Part shown: piece by piece, positions 22,525 through 32,745 of the stretch | How positions within the stretch are numbered: position 1 is the first letter of the stretch | Layout: each line of letters starts with the position of its first letter | Assembly (NCBI GenBank): GCA_026826555.1 | Contig: JAKSZT010037198.1 | Location: forward strand, 7,742,577-7,806,576 | Source: Tolypeutes matacus | Taxonomy: Eukaryota; Chordata; Mammalia; Cingulata; Chlamyphoridae | Reading direction: 5' to 3' | Length of the DNA stretch: 64,000 bases | The notes under the pieces: generated by a model | Seen by the model: the letters and a program-made list of their open reading frames with translations, nothing else | Database searches by the model: none | Told to the model about the DNA's origin: nothing | Position numbers and translations under genes: made by a program

Positions 22525-22640
22525 TTTTTTAGTCTATGGTTTAATTTAGGGTTTACTGTATGTGTTGTGCAGTTCCATGGATAAATTTAAAAGTTTTTTT
22601 TTTAATTTTAGCAACATATATGCAACCTAATGAAAAGCTT
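22525..22640 (-). mobile_element. L1 3'-end fragment, reverse
   Basis: tctatggtttaatttagggt and gtgttgtgcagttccatgg recur at 49660-49706 inside a longer reverse L1 fragment, so this is the same L1 3' UTR. Confidence 0.7.
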
Positions 22641-22649
22641 TTTTAAAAG

Positions 22650-22940
22650 TCTATAAGCGTTGACTTGACATTTCTACTTCTAAGAATTTAACCTAAAAAA
22701 ATAATCAAACAACTGCATGGAGATGTTTGTACAGCTGGTTTACTGCATTACTATATATAAAAGTGAAACATTGGAAGTGACCTCAATCGAAAACAACTAA
22801 CAAAAGGGGATTGGTTGGTTACATTCTAGAGTAACTGTGTAATAAAATACCATTCAATTACTTTAAAAAGACAAATTTTCTCTATTTGTATTTACATGGA
22901 ATGGTATCCATAACATATTAAACAAAACAATAACCGCAGG
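22650..22940 (+). mobile_element. Ancient L1 3'-end fragment
   Basis: tctacttctaagaatttaac, gcattactatatataaaag and aataaaataccattcaatta follow the order of an old L1 3' end in sense orientation. Confidence 0.6.
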
Positions 22941-23120
22941 AAAGGTCTGGAAGGGCTAATGTGCTAAAGATGGTTTTGCGAAGGCTGTGGGTGAACACAC
23001 AAGGCAAAGTGTCAGAAAGCACGCAGGTCCCTCCATCTCCAGGCATCTGTGGAGAAGGGTGCTTAGGCCAAGGCGCAGCTGGGTGAGTTTCGGACTGTGC
23101 ACAGTGGAGGGACCCTATCC

Positions 23121-23448
23121 CCTTTTTTTTAAATCAATGGTTTAAAAAAAAATTTTTTTTTAAATGTATCTCCCCTCCCCCAGATGGTTCTCTTGTCTGT
23201 CTGCTCACCTTCTCCAGGAGGCACATGGGAACCGAACTTGGGACCTCCCATATGAGAGGCGAGTGCCCAGTGGCCTGAGCCACATTTGCTCCCCATGGGC
23301 TGCCTCACATCTGCTGGCTTGTGGCATCTGCTCATTGCGGTGGGGGCGGCATCTACTCGTCTTCTTTTAGGAGATACCAGGACCGAACCCAGGACCTCCC
23401 ATGTGGTAGGTGGGCGCCCAACTGGTTGAGCCACATCAGCTTCCCCCC
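23121..23448 (-). mobile_element. Dimeric tRNA-derived SINE, reverse
   Basis: Two tRNA-like units lie head to tail on the reverse strand. Each has a B box (gggttcggtcctg near 23370-23382 and aagttcggttccc near 23228-23240) and an A-box-like segment (tggctcaaccagttggg near 23419-23435; tggctcaggcc near 23275). A spacer joins the units. A possible TSD is ccccttttt on both sides. A T-rich end (23122-23162) is the tail. Confidence 0.8.
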
Positions 23449-23895
23449 GCCCCTTTTTATTGGGCCCACGAGTGGCCCTGTCACTGTGTAACAAATATTT
23501 TGCACTCAGGTGTCAAGTAGTCTGTGCTTAGGTACAGCTTTTGGAGCTCTGGGAAACTCAGCTGTGAGGCCCCAGGAATTTTTGGCCCCCTGGTCCTGGG
23601 GAAAGTTGGTTTGGGTACTGCCCCTCTTGCTGATGGGAGCTGCAGTCAGATGTTCTGGCTAGCTCATCAGGGTCTGGGGGCCATTCATCAGACAACCCTG
23701 CTTGTCTCCACAAGAGCAGGTGACATTTTGGATCAGTCTAATTCTTTTCCTCTTGCTTGTCTGTTTTAACTAAATTTTACTATATTTTCTACAACGTGCT
23801 GTTTGTATAATAAAAAATAAGTGGCAAGAAAAAGGGGGTGAGGTGAGGACCCTTTATATTCTCCGGGGGAGGCTGGGCAGAGTCAAGGACTAGTG
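23449..23895. other. Unassigned non-coding sequence
   Basis: No repeat or gene recognised between the dimeric SINE and the MIR-like segment. Confidence 0.45.
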
Positions 23896-24030
23896 CTCCG
23901 GGCAAGGAGTCAGCAGGCCTGCCTTCTGGTCTCACTCACTGAAGCAGCTGCTTTTGCAACCATAAAATGAGTGGGTTGTACCAGATGATCTGAGGACCCT
24001 TTGAGCCCTAAGCACTTTATGATTCTAATA
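23896..24030 (+). mobile_element. MIR-like (possibly MIR3) fragment
   Basis: ataaaatgagtgggttgtac, agatgatctgaggacccttt and ctttatgattctaat follow the 3' part of a MIR-type element. Confidence 0.6.
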
Positions 24031-25620
24031 GTTTAATCATTGTCAATGGCAATTTCTGTTGTTACTAATGACCTGTATATTTCCCCGGGGGTTTCATTGA
24101 CTAGTATATGACCATGGGGGAGTTTCATCTCAGTTATCAGGCATCACTTTCCCTGGCCTTCTCCCTCCTCTTTTTCTACCTGGGTTTCTCTCTGCCTCTC
24201 AGGAGGTTTATGTGGCTTAATTAACTCAGATCAGTTAAGTGCTTTTGAGAGTCTGAGTAAAGTCAATGTTCTGCTATGAATAATAGCTCATTGGGAGCTC
24301 TAATCACCCACAGGATTATTTGCAGAAGATCTTAGTCTTGCTGCGTGTTTAACTGGAACCTATTGGATCTAACATGAAACATCTGCTCCTTGGAGGAAAA
24401 AGTGACATAAGGGGTCCATCGAATGCCCTGAGTCCTTCACACAAATGCCCCAGGGAGTTGGAGATGCGCTTGAGTCTGAGTGAAGGAATTGGGGGAAATG
24501 AAATTCCCTACAGGTGAAGTAGTTTTTGGAGGTTGAGAAGGTGCATCTTTTTTCTTTAGGCTTTAGGGGAAATGCCCTCCTCCAATTTCTCTTCCCAGGG
24601 AGTTGTTTGAGGGCAGAGGGTAGGTAAAGTCACTCAGGCCCCTCAGAATGAGGCAGTTTAACCATCACTGGCTCCAACTCTGGGCAGCACAGCTGGGCAG
24701 TAGAGGACAGTAGGAGGAAGGACTGGGGAGAGCTTGAGGTATAGGCCTGCTGGGTTGGAGCTGGGAGGCCTCAGCTTGGAGCCAATCCCTTGTTCAATGA
24801 GTATTTGTGGAATTGCATCTAAGCTCCTAATGTTACCTTGCTCCTTGAACCTGTTCTGATTAACAAAAGTCTAGGTGTCTTCTGAAAGCATACACTCATT
24901 TTTTAGCATCTAGACTCTGTTTTAAAGAATTGACTTTTTTAAACATCTCAAGGATGAACAAAATATACCCCAAATATGACCATTATCGAGTAGATAATGG
25001 TGTTCAAAATGAAAGATTGGGTTAATAGAACTGTCAATTCATGGAGTTAGTAGAACTTCCAGGAAACTCAGATATTTCTGGGTGAAATGTGAAGTGGATA
25101 GAAAAACCAAACTCTACTGGATGTTGTTGTTGACTAAAAGCTCATATAATTTCCCTCCTCACTCTATTTTTCTGTGTTATTTTCCTAAATCCAGTGATCA
25201 GGGTCAGATAGAGTCACTTTGTTGTAAAAATCCAATATTATGAGAATTTGAAATATTGGAAAGCTGCATATTATTTATTTTCCAGGTCAATATTCTCAGT
25301 GAAGAAATGTTGACTATGGGAGAGGAAAAGGAAGGAAAAGGTAGATCTGTGTATGTTGTTTTGTCTATTTATTTGTACTCAGCCTTGTTCCAGAAAGACC
25401 TGTTCTTCATAAAGTCCTATGTATAAAAGGAATCTCGAAGAGGAAGGGCTGGAACTGTGGTAACAGCCAAGTTTGTTTTCTTTTTCTCAAAAAGCCTTGG
25501 TGAGGATAACAAATTTGCCCCTACCTTTGCCCTCTGTGCTCCTTTCCCCCATCATATGAAAAGGAATATCAGGTCCAAAGTTGGCATAACCATTTACAAG
25601 ATTCTGAGATGATCCAAGAA
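24031..25620. other. Mostly unique sequence; candidate conserved non-coding element at 24040-24400
   Basis: No transposon is recognised. 24200-24330 is rich in homeodomain-like cores (cttaattaactcagatcag, atgaataatagctcattggg, ctctaatcaccc) and free of low-complexity runs. Enhancer function is speculative. Confidence 0.4.
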
Positions 25621-25623
25621 GTA

Positions 25624-26036
25624 TTTCTTTCTTTCTTTTTTTAAAAAAGATTTATTTTATTTATTTATTCTGCTCCCCCCTTGTTGTTTGTACTTACTGT
25701 CTGCTTGTCTTTTTTTTTTTTTTTAATGTTTTTTTTTTTTTAAAGATTTTATTTTATTTATTCATTTATCCCCCCCTTGCTGCTTGTGCTCTCTGGGTCA
25801 GCTAACCACGCCGTGCAGGCGGGCTTGCCTTCACCAGGAGGCCCCGGGAACCGAACCCGGGGCCCCCCACATGGCAAACGGGAGCCCCACCGATCGAGCC
25901 ACAGCCGCCTCCCTGTCTGCTTGTCTTTTTAGGAGGCACTAGGAACCGAACCCAGTATCTCCCATGTGGGAGGGAGGAGCCCAATTACTTGAGCCACCTC
26001 TGTTCCCTGCTTTTTATGTCTCTCATTGTGTTTCCT
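25624..26036 (-). mobile_element. Dimeric SINE, reverse, part 1 (interrupted)
   Basis: This is the tail-side part of a dimeric SINE that continues at 26427-26581. One tRNA-like unit is at 25930-26010 (B box on the reverse strand in gggttcggttcct). A younger DAS SINE (25715-25913) interrupts it, and a solo LTR (26037-26426) has inserted in the spacer between the two units. A tctttctttctttttt-like repeat flanks the whole structure (about 25626 and 26582). Confidence 0.8.
25715..25913 (-). mobile_element. DAS SINE nested in a dimeric SINE, reverse
   Basis: Flanked by tgtctgcttgtcttttt at 25698-25714 and 25914-25930. The reverse strand reads a head with an A box (TGGCTCGATCGG), a B box in cgggttcggttcccg, a GC-rich body and an AAATAAATAAAAT-like tail. 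The B-box stem is a 12-bp inverted repeat with a single mismatch. Confidence 0.93.
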
Positions 26037-26426
26037 TGTGGGAAGCTGCCCCTGGCACCGTTATTATTATGGCCATCTTATATGCTAACGCCATTTTGTG
26101 CAATTATTTCCTATTTCTTGCTCTGTACCTCTTCTTCATGCAGCCAGTACTGGGTGGCGGTTTTCCGCCAGTGGTTTCCCGCCGGAGGTTTGAATGCAGG
26201 GTGGGGGGGGAGGGGTCCCACCTGAAGTGGGCGTGCCCAATCAGGGGACTCCACGATAGTAGGAGCAACCAATCAAGAGGCTTCCTCATTCATCATATAT
26301 ACCCACAACTTAACCTCAATAAACGAGACTTGATCAGAATCAAGTCTCCATTCTTTGTGTCTCTTGTCCTTTTCATTCCCGCTCCCTCTCTCAGGTTTCG
26401 GTTTGACTGACCTGTGGGCCGGGTCA
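26037..26426 (+). mobile_element. Solo ERV2/betaretrovirus-like LTR
   Basis: A 390-bp element starting TGTGGGAAGCTGCCCC and ending GGGCCGGGTCA, flanked by an exact 6-bp duplication, tttcct (26031-26036 and 26427-26432). TG...CA ends and a 6-bp TSD are typical of ERV2 (ERVK, betaretrovirus-like) LTRs. A TATA-like catatata is at 26294-26301 and AATAAA at 26318-26323, only about 20 bp later. Just after the signal lies a perfect 10-bp inverted repeat with a 4-nt loop (26325-26334 with 26339-26348). No internal viral genes remain. The class is inferred from TSD length; no protein evidence exists. Confidence 0.85.
26325..26348 (+). promoter_or_regulatory. Hairpin adjoining the LTR polyadenylation signal
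   Basis: gagacttgat (26325-26334) pairs perfectly with atcaagtctc (26339-26348) across loop caga. It starts one base after AATAAA, a position where LTR R regions often fold. A role in polyadenylation control is inference. Confidence 0.7.
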
Positions 26427-26597
26427 TTTCCTCATTGTTTCTTTGTTGTGTCATCTTGCTGCATCATCTTGTTGTGTCAGTTCGCTGTCTTGCTAGTCTT
26501 TTTTAGGAGGCCCTGGGAACCGAACCCGGGACCTTCTACATGGTAGGCACACACCAACTGCTTGGGTCATGTCTGCTTCCCTCTTTCTTTCTTTTTT
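26427..26597 (-). mobile_element. Dimeric SINE, reverse, part 2
   Basis: The second tRNA-like unit resumes after the solo LTR: B box on the reverse strand in cgggttcggttccc (26518-26531) and the SINE head near 26560-26580. Confidence 0.75.
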
Positions 26598-26661
26598 ATT
26601 AGAGAAAGTTGTGCATTTGCAGAAAAGTCACGCATAAAATACAGAGTTCCCATATACCCCT
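26598..26661 (-). mobile_element. L1 3'-end fragment, reverse, part 1
   Basis: ttgcagaaaagtcacgcata and aaatacagagttcccatata resemble the 3' end of an old L1 in reverse orientation. It resumes at 27252 after the LTR. Confidence 0.6.
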
Positions 26662-27251
26662 TGTGACAGTTTGAATTTGGTGAATCCCCCAAAAAGATTA
26701 TGTTCTTAAACTAATCTATTACTGTAGGTGTGGTGCACTTTGATTGCATTAAATTCACTTTAGATCACTCAGATTGCTTTTGATTGAACTACCTCAGTGA
26801 GGTATGACTCAGGATGAGTCTCCGCAATCTTGCTGGGTCTTATATAAATGGAAATACAGAGGGAGACACACACAGAGAAAGGAAGCTGCTGTATCTGATC
26901 ATGCTATGTCAAAGAAAGGGCTCCAGGTTTGCCCAAAGCTGAGCTCAAGAAGAGAAGTCCCGAGAGACACAAGGAGCAAAGGCCCAGCGAGAGATGACTG
27001 ATTGGACACATCTCAGTTCAAGGAAAAAGTAGAGAGAGGCTGGCAGACCCTTCATATGCCTGATGGTCACATGGCAGGATGCTAGGATCAACAGTAGCAG
27101 ACTTTGGTGAGAAAACATCTCTGATGGTGCCTTGATTTGGACATTTCATGGCCTTGGAACTATATAAGCTTTTACCCTAATAAATTCCCCATTATAAAAG
27201 CCAACCCTTTTCCAGTACTTTGCATCGCCAGCCCTGTGGCAAACTAAGACA
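26662..27251 (+). mobile_element. ERVL/MaLR-like LTR
   Basis: Starts TGTGACAGTTTGAATTTGGT and ends CAAACTAAGACA. It is a diverged relative of the LTRs at 422 and 38131, with a similar TGACAGTTTG start and a similar polyadenylation-side segment (27175-27205). No clean 5-bp duplication is seen; flanking cccct and cgacc do not match. The L1 pieces on either side are colinear, which supports an insertion. Confidence 0.7.
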
Positions 27252-27310
27252 CGACCTTATTATTAACAAACGTGCATTAGCAGATTTCCTAGTGTAAGCA
27301 GTCGGTAGGT
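27252..27310 (-). mobile_element. L1 3'-end fragment, reverse, part 2
   Basis: accttattattaacaaacg and gcattagcag continue the old L1 3' end after the LTR insertion. Confidence 0.5.
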
Positions 27311-27645
27311 CTAGGAAGGCATCTTCAAGGTTTTAAAAGGCCTCTTCACACCAGTGTTCAGTCTCCAGGCCCAGCCACTTTGCTCATGAATCTATTATAG
27401 AATTTGCAGCACATTGGTAGAGTTTCTCAACCTCCCACACTCTCCATGGTGCTTGGTCACTTGTAGGTATCCATAGCAACCAAAAAGATTTCACAGGTTT
27501 TACTTTCAGTGGTGGGTGCTGGGGGAAAAAAGGGAATATGTCTTCTGAGAGTGATAGCCCCTCCTCTCCTGTCCACTAGATTCTGACGAGTCCCTGTTCC
27601 CACCCCTCCCCTCCCTCTGAGAGTATAAAAAGGGCACGTTTTGAA
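27311..27645. other. Unassigned non-coding sequence
   Basis: No recognised element; ends at the MIR copy. Confidence 0.45.
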
Positions 27646-27647
27646 AA

Positions 27648-27870
27648 CAGCTTCAGCTTCAATGACAGCTCTGCTATTCATGAGCTCTGTGGCTTTGGGC
27701 AGGTTACAAAACCTCAGATCTTCAGTTTCTCACCTGTAAAATGGGCATAATAATATCTGATTCCCAAGTACAGTGAGGATTAGATGAGATATTAAATAGT
27801 CAGTATATGTGAAGCTCTAAGGGCCATAGTAGGTGCTACGTGAGTATCTGTCATGACACATGTGAAGCTC
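27648..27870 (+). mobile_element. MIR SINE
   Basis: gtggctttgggcaggttac, cagtttctcacctgtaaaat and gtgaggattagatgagatat in MIR order, sense orientation. Confidence 0.85.
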
Positions 27871-27892
27871 CTCGTGTGAACTGGTGATGGGA

Positions 27893-28075
27893 ATAGCTAC
27901 CATTTATTGGGTGCTTTTGCTGTGCTGAGCAATTGACATTATCTCAATTAATCTTCACAACAACCCTAGGAGGTAGCACTATTATGTACCCATTTTAGAG
28001 GCAAGGAAACTGAGTCATGAAGAGGTTAAGTAACTCATTCAGGGTCACACAGTGAGTAAATTGAACACCAGCTCT
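27893..28075 (-). mobile_element. MIR SINE, reverse
   Basis: The reverse complement of MIR: taccatttattgggtgctt, aatcttcacaacaacccta, ttagaggcaaggaaactgag and cagggtcacacagtgag. It lies tail to tail with the sense MIR at 27648-27870. Confidence 0.85.
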
Positions 28076-28984
28076 TAATTTATTAAGTGCTAACTGCCAT
28101 CTAGTCCTCCTCTCAAACTTCAGGTAATGTCGAGAAAGCTTTCCATAGGAGTTAGAATGAACTTCCTCCAATTATGATTTTAAATCAGAGGAGAAGGAAC
28201 ATTTGTGGATGACCTGCCGAAAAAAGCCCACACTGCCAAATTCTCAGTATCTTGTGATTCAAAGTAGAGAGGCTGCAAGACACCTCAATTCATCACTCTG
28301 TCCCCTTTTGCCCCTTTCCCTTTCTGACTGGCAGTTCCCATATGAACACCAAATTGAGGGCTTGGCAATACTATTCATGTCCGAGATCTAATTCAAGTGG
28401 TTCTGATTTAATTTTTATCAGAGTCTATTCTGAAAAGCCCAGAATACCTTGTGCTCCAGAAATTAACTTCTGGTAGCCAAGATGAAAAGAACCGGAATGA
28501 CAAAGTGAAGCCAGTCAAGAGAAGTGCTGGGTTACTGGAATCCCTCATGGGAATCCATATTTCTTCAGGCCAACTGGACAATATTTTGTGGGAGGTGTGA
28601 TTTCTGTTTATCCCCCTGCAAAGTTTTAATGATTCTAAAAGCAATGACAGTTTAATGTGGAAAATTTGGAAAGCATACAAGAATAGAAAATAGAATTTAT
28701 GTCAATCATAGTTCCACCACTACTCTGAGACAACCTCTGTGACGTGGAAGTTTATTTCCTTCCAGCTCTCTTTCCAATGGATTTGATATATAGTTGGAAT
28801 CTGTATAATATACATATATTTCCCTGTTTTTCATTTAATATTATAATGCAAAGTTAAAATGAAAATTATTTGCAAATATACACATGCAACTTTTTAATGC
28901 CTGCATAGTATTCCTTTGTATGGAGGCAACAATTTAAAGAAGATGATTAACGTAAATCCTATGTTAACTCCTAGTCAGGTTTAG
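28076..28984. other. Unassigned sequence
   Basis: No gene recognised. 28690-28925 is AT-rich and may be an old L1 3' relic, but the evidence is weak. Confidence 0.4.
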
Positions 28985-29394
28985 AAATGTCCAATGGGAC
29001 ATTAAGAAGCACGATACTGGCAAAGGTTTGATCAGTGCTTGCATATTGGCATAGATTCTTTTGGAATGTTCCCTCTTGGAACACAGACCATCATGCTTTG
29101 AAGTATCCCAAGCAAGCCATGTGCAAAGGCCACATGGAAGAGATTGGAGAAAGCCAGTCGACAGTCAGAACCAATGCCCAGCACTTATGGCCCCAGCCAG
29201 GCTGTTGGGGGCAGACTCCAGATGTTTGAGCCACCCTAGCTGAGGCTCCAGACATGGTGGAGCAGAGACAAACTGTTCCTGTTGTGCTCTGTGCAAATCC
29301 ACAACCCACAGAATTGTAAGCAAGTTGAATAATTGTTGTTTTAAGTCACTAAATTTGGGCATAGTTTGTTATGCAGCAATAAATAACTGAAACA
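28985..29394 (+). mobile_element. MLT1-type MaLR LTR, 3' part
   Basis: The 3' end gttgttttaagtcactaaat, ggcatagtttgttatgcagc and ATAAATAACTGAAACA match MLT1-type LTR ends. The 5' boundary is uncertain. Confidence 0.75.
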
Positions 29395-29399
29395 CCATC

Positions 29400-30252
29400 A
29401 ATGTCTAAAGAATATATTGTTTAGATTTGTCTGTTTGGGGACTCTATATAATTAGAACCATACTATGTATTTTCTTTGGTGACTTGTTTCTTCTATTAAA
29501 CATAATGTATGAGAGACATCTCCATGTTCTGTGTGGTTGTGGTTCATTCATTTTCTTCTCTGAGTAGTGTTCCACAATTATTTATTCATTCGACTGCTGA
29601 TGGATATTTCCGATTTGGGGCTAATAGAAACAATGCTACTATGGACATTCTTGTCCATGTCCTCTGGGGCCTAAGTACAAGAGTCTCTCTAAGGTATATT
29701 CTTAGGGATGGAATTGCTGTGCAAAGTCAACTTTATTAACAACTGCCAAACTGTTTGCCAAAGTGGTCTCCTTTTACAAATCCTACTAACAGAGTATACA
29801 AGTTCCCATTGTTCCTCATCCTTGTCAATACTGGGAATTATCAGACTTTAGAATTTTGTCCATTTGGTAGGTGTGCAATGGTGTCTCATTGTGGTTTTAA
29901 TGTGTTTCCCTAGTGACTACTGAGTTCCCCTCCCTTTTAAAAATATGTTTATTGCCTGTTTGGACATCTCTTCTACCCTGTTTTCTATTTGTTGTTTGTC
30001 CTTTTCTTAATGCTTCATAGCTATCTCTTTGGATTCTAGATCTAAATCTTTTGTTGTTATATGTGTTACAAATATCTCTTGCTTTTTTTTTACTGTCTCT
30101 TATGATGTCTTTTTTGGGACTTAATTTTAATATTAGCAAATTCATCACCATTTTCCTTATGATCAATACTTTTTATGTCTTGTTTAAGAAATCTTTCTGT
30201 ACCCTAAGGTCATGAGATATACTCCAATATTTCTTTTAAATGATGTGACATT
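29400..30252 (-). mobile_element. Ancient L1 ORF2 3' part, reverse
   Basis: The block with ttattcattcgactgctgat, tgtgcaaagtcaactttatt-like text and taggtgtgcaatggtgtctc follows the reverse complement of the L1 ORF2 C-terminus and 3' end, parallel to 12900-13400 in the full L1. It resumes at 30667. Confidence 0.8.
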
Positions 30253-30261
30253 TAGGGCCTT

Positions 30262-30657
30262 TTTTTTTTTTAAGATTTTATTTTACTTATTTATTCCTAC
30301 CTTCCTCCCCCCGCACCCCCCCTCCACGCTGTTTGTGCTCTTTGTCTGCTCTCTGTATCTATTCATTGTGTGCTCATTTTCTTTTTAGGAGGCACCAGGA
30401 ACTGAACCTGGGACCTCCCATGTGGGAGAGAGTGATCTGATCACTTGAGCCACCTCCACTCCCTGCTTGTTGTGTCTCTCATTGTGTTTCCTCATTGTGT
30501 CTATTCGTTGCATCAGCTCATTCCATCAGCTCACTGTGCCAGTCCTTCATGTCAGCTCACTGTCTTGCTCGCCTTCTTTAGGAGGCACTGGGAACCAAAC
30601 TCGGGACCTCCCATGTGGTCGGTGGGCACCCAACTGCTTGAGCTACATCTGCTTCCC
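30262..30657 (-). mobile_element. Dimeric tRNA-derived SINE in an old L1, reverse
   Basis: Flanked by tagggcctt (30253-30261) and tagggtctt (30658-30666). On the reverse strand the outer unit has an A box in tgtagctcaagcagttggg and a B box in gagtttggttccc; the inner unit has an A box in tggctcaagtgatc and a B box in aggttcagttcct. A spacer with CAATGAG and CAGTGAGCTGA-like repeats separates them. The tail is AAATAAGTAAAATAAAATC and a poly(A) run. Confidence 0.9.
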
Positions 30658-30666
30658 TAGGGTCTT

Positions 30667-30840
30667 AATATACCTGGAATTTATTTTTGTATATGGTAAG
30701 AGGCAGGGATTCAATTTCTATATATATCTTTGCATTTCAATGTAAATTTGAGCATCAGCTTAATAAGTCCCACAAAAGACATATAGAGATTTTGATCAGA
30801 ATTTCATTGTATCTATAGATCAATTTGGGGAGAATTTACA
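30667..30840 (-). mobile_element. Ancient L1 ORF2 fragment, reverse, continued
   Basis: tatacctggaatttattttt and gatcaatttggggagaattt continue the L1 split by the dimeric SINE. Confidence 0.7.
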
Positions 30841-30869
30841 GCACGATTTTAGCTGCGGTGAGCAGAGTT

Positions 30870-31280
30870 CTGTTCAGAGAACCCCACTGTCCTCAAAGGT
30901 CTTTCTGAAGCACTGGATCTTGTGGTCACAGTTTGTGGATCAGGCCACAAATTGGATTGTTCCGGAATCCGAGGAATCCGAGGCTTTCTCGTATGTGCTG
31001 TCTCTGGGAACAAAAGAGGGTAATTTAACAGGAGACACCTTGAAGTATGAAAAAGAAAGTTGTCCGACAGAAACTTTTGGAAGCTTCAGATCAGTTCCAT
31101 GAGCTTAGAAGTTTTGTTCACTTGCGTTACAATCATAAGCTTTAGTAGAGAGTCGTCTTTGATCTATTCCCTCATCGGCCTCAGCTTCAGAAGCACATGG
31201 ATAATGTGGTTCCTTCATTCATCCCATGTGGTGCTCCAGGAAAGGTGCCTGTATTCCAGGCCCCTCGGGGTCTAGGAACA
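30870..31280 (+). other. Possible decayed coding-like segment
   Basis: An open sense frame at 30920-31102 (starts MWSQFVDQATNWIVPESEES) is followed in another frame near 31089 by DQFHELRSFVHLRYNHKL before stops. Composition is less repetitive than the surroundings. No protein family is recognised, and no poly(A) or TSD is seen, so a retropseudogene is only one possibility. Confidence 0.25.
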
Positions 31281-31479
31281 CCCTGCAGCAGCAGCAGATG
31301 CCACATAAGTAGGGCAAATGGCATTTGCTTTTCAAACCTGTTGCCTCAAATTACAAACTCAACAAATATTTCTTAAGACTTGCTTGGTTTTGTGACTGTA
31401 GGAGCTGGCAGGTCATAGTTTCTACCCTTAGGGAAGAGAGGCACAGTAGAGTGAGGAGATAGAAATGTCAACAGATGGT

Positions 31480-32035
31480 TACAATGGAATATGAAAAGTG
31501 CTAGAAAGACGTCGGTAGACAGTGCCAGGAAGCGCAGCTAGAGTGACTGGGAGGGGGCCTCTTCCACCTGCTCCTCCAGGTGGGCTCTCTGCCCTTCTTT
31601 GCCCTGCTTTCTGCCCTAGGAGGCTGACCCATGAGCTATAGCAACAGACTTCCTTGTCTTCCAGCCCCTGATGGCTCTGTACAGCAGGCGGTGGCTGGGA
31701 AAGGGCAGGGGGAGGAGAGCGAGGCGGGGTCTGTGTTTCCGGCTCTCTCCCTGCGGTGTGGCCATGGCTGGCTGCGTCCTCCAAAGTCGCAGCTCCACTC
31801 AGGGTGGCCGTCCGCACGCGTCTTTCTCCGTGGGTTTCCCACAACCACTCCTTTCCTGGCCTGGCAGGCCTCTCAGTGGGACAAGTCCTGCTCTCCGCAC
31901 CTTGGATACTGCTCTAGCCCTTGTATTTTCCCTATAAAATGTGTACACATCTGTAAATAGTCCTCTATCAAGCCTTTGTTAAATTATCCTAATGTGAGTG
32001 GATCAGTTTTTCCTGCTGGGATCCTGACTGACTCT
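31480..32035 (+). repeat. Ancient LTR- or L1-end-like segment
   Basis: ccctataaaatgtgtac, tctgtaaatagtcctctat and tgctgggatcctgactgact resemble the 3' end of a common old mammalian repeat whose class I cannot fix. The GC-rich 5' part is not recognised. Confidence 0.45.
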
Positions 32036-32634
32036 ATGTCTCATCCTCTTGAAGGGGGCAGTGTAGGGACCCAGCAGGGAGAGTCTCACAAAGGAGGTGA
32101 CACTGAGGCTCAGTTTAAAAAGCTGAATAGGATTTTGTCTAAAACTAACTTAGCCTTAATTTCTCACAACCCAAAGAAAACAGTACAGTTATTATAAACC
32201 CCAGGAATAACCTCTCCATGCTGTTAAGTTTTCCTTCCATGCTGTAAGTTTGCCTTTCCATGGTTCTTCACTTTGTTAGAAGGAATCATTGCAAACAAAC
32301 AAACAATCAAACAGATTTCCCCATAATTGTACTTGGTCTTTTGACACCTGCTGACAGAAATTTTTTATAATGAGGGAAAATGCCCTTTATAATGAATCTG
32401 CATTTAATTAATCCTAGTAGCACATATGTACATTTTAAAAACAGTACATATATTTTATTCAGTCTGTGGATAATGCTTGGCTTATGTGTGGATTTGAGAA
32501 CCCCTTGCAAAAATTCTGTGCCCTCTCTGCCATGGATCTGTGGCCAATATCAGGAACCACAGATCTAGGCTGAGTCTTTATACCCTTCCTTTTTGCCTCT
32601 CCATCCTTCCTGTGCACAGGACCCCAGATCCTCA
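32036..32634. other. Unassigned non-coding sequence
   Basis: No element recognised apart from short AT-rich runs. Confidence 0.45.
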
Positions 32635-32745
32635 AATATTAGAGCTGGGAGGAGAATGCACAATTTACTCTATTTTACAGGTGAGGAAATAGAGGTGAAG
32701 TTATGGTCTCAAGGTCACAAAGCTAACGAGCAGCTGAGTCAACCG
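32635..32745 (-). mobile_element. MIR-like fragment, reverse
   Basis: ttttacaggtgaggaaatag and caaggtcacaaagctaacga are typical of reverse-oriented MIR-type repeats. Confidence 0.65.

Noticed and set aside
31479..31844. Overlapping 121-codon reverse and 109-codon sense frames
   Set aside because: They overlap on both strands in a GC-richer old repeat; no domain or homolog is recognised.
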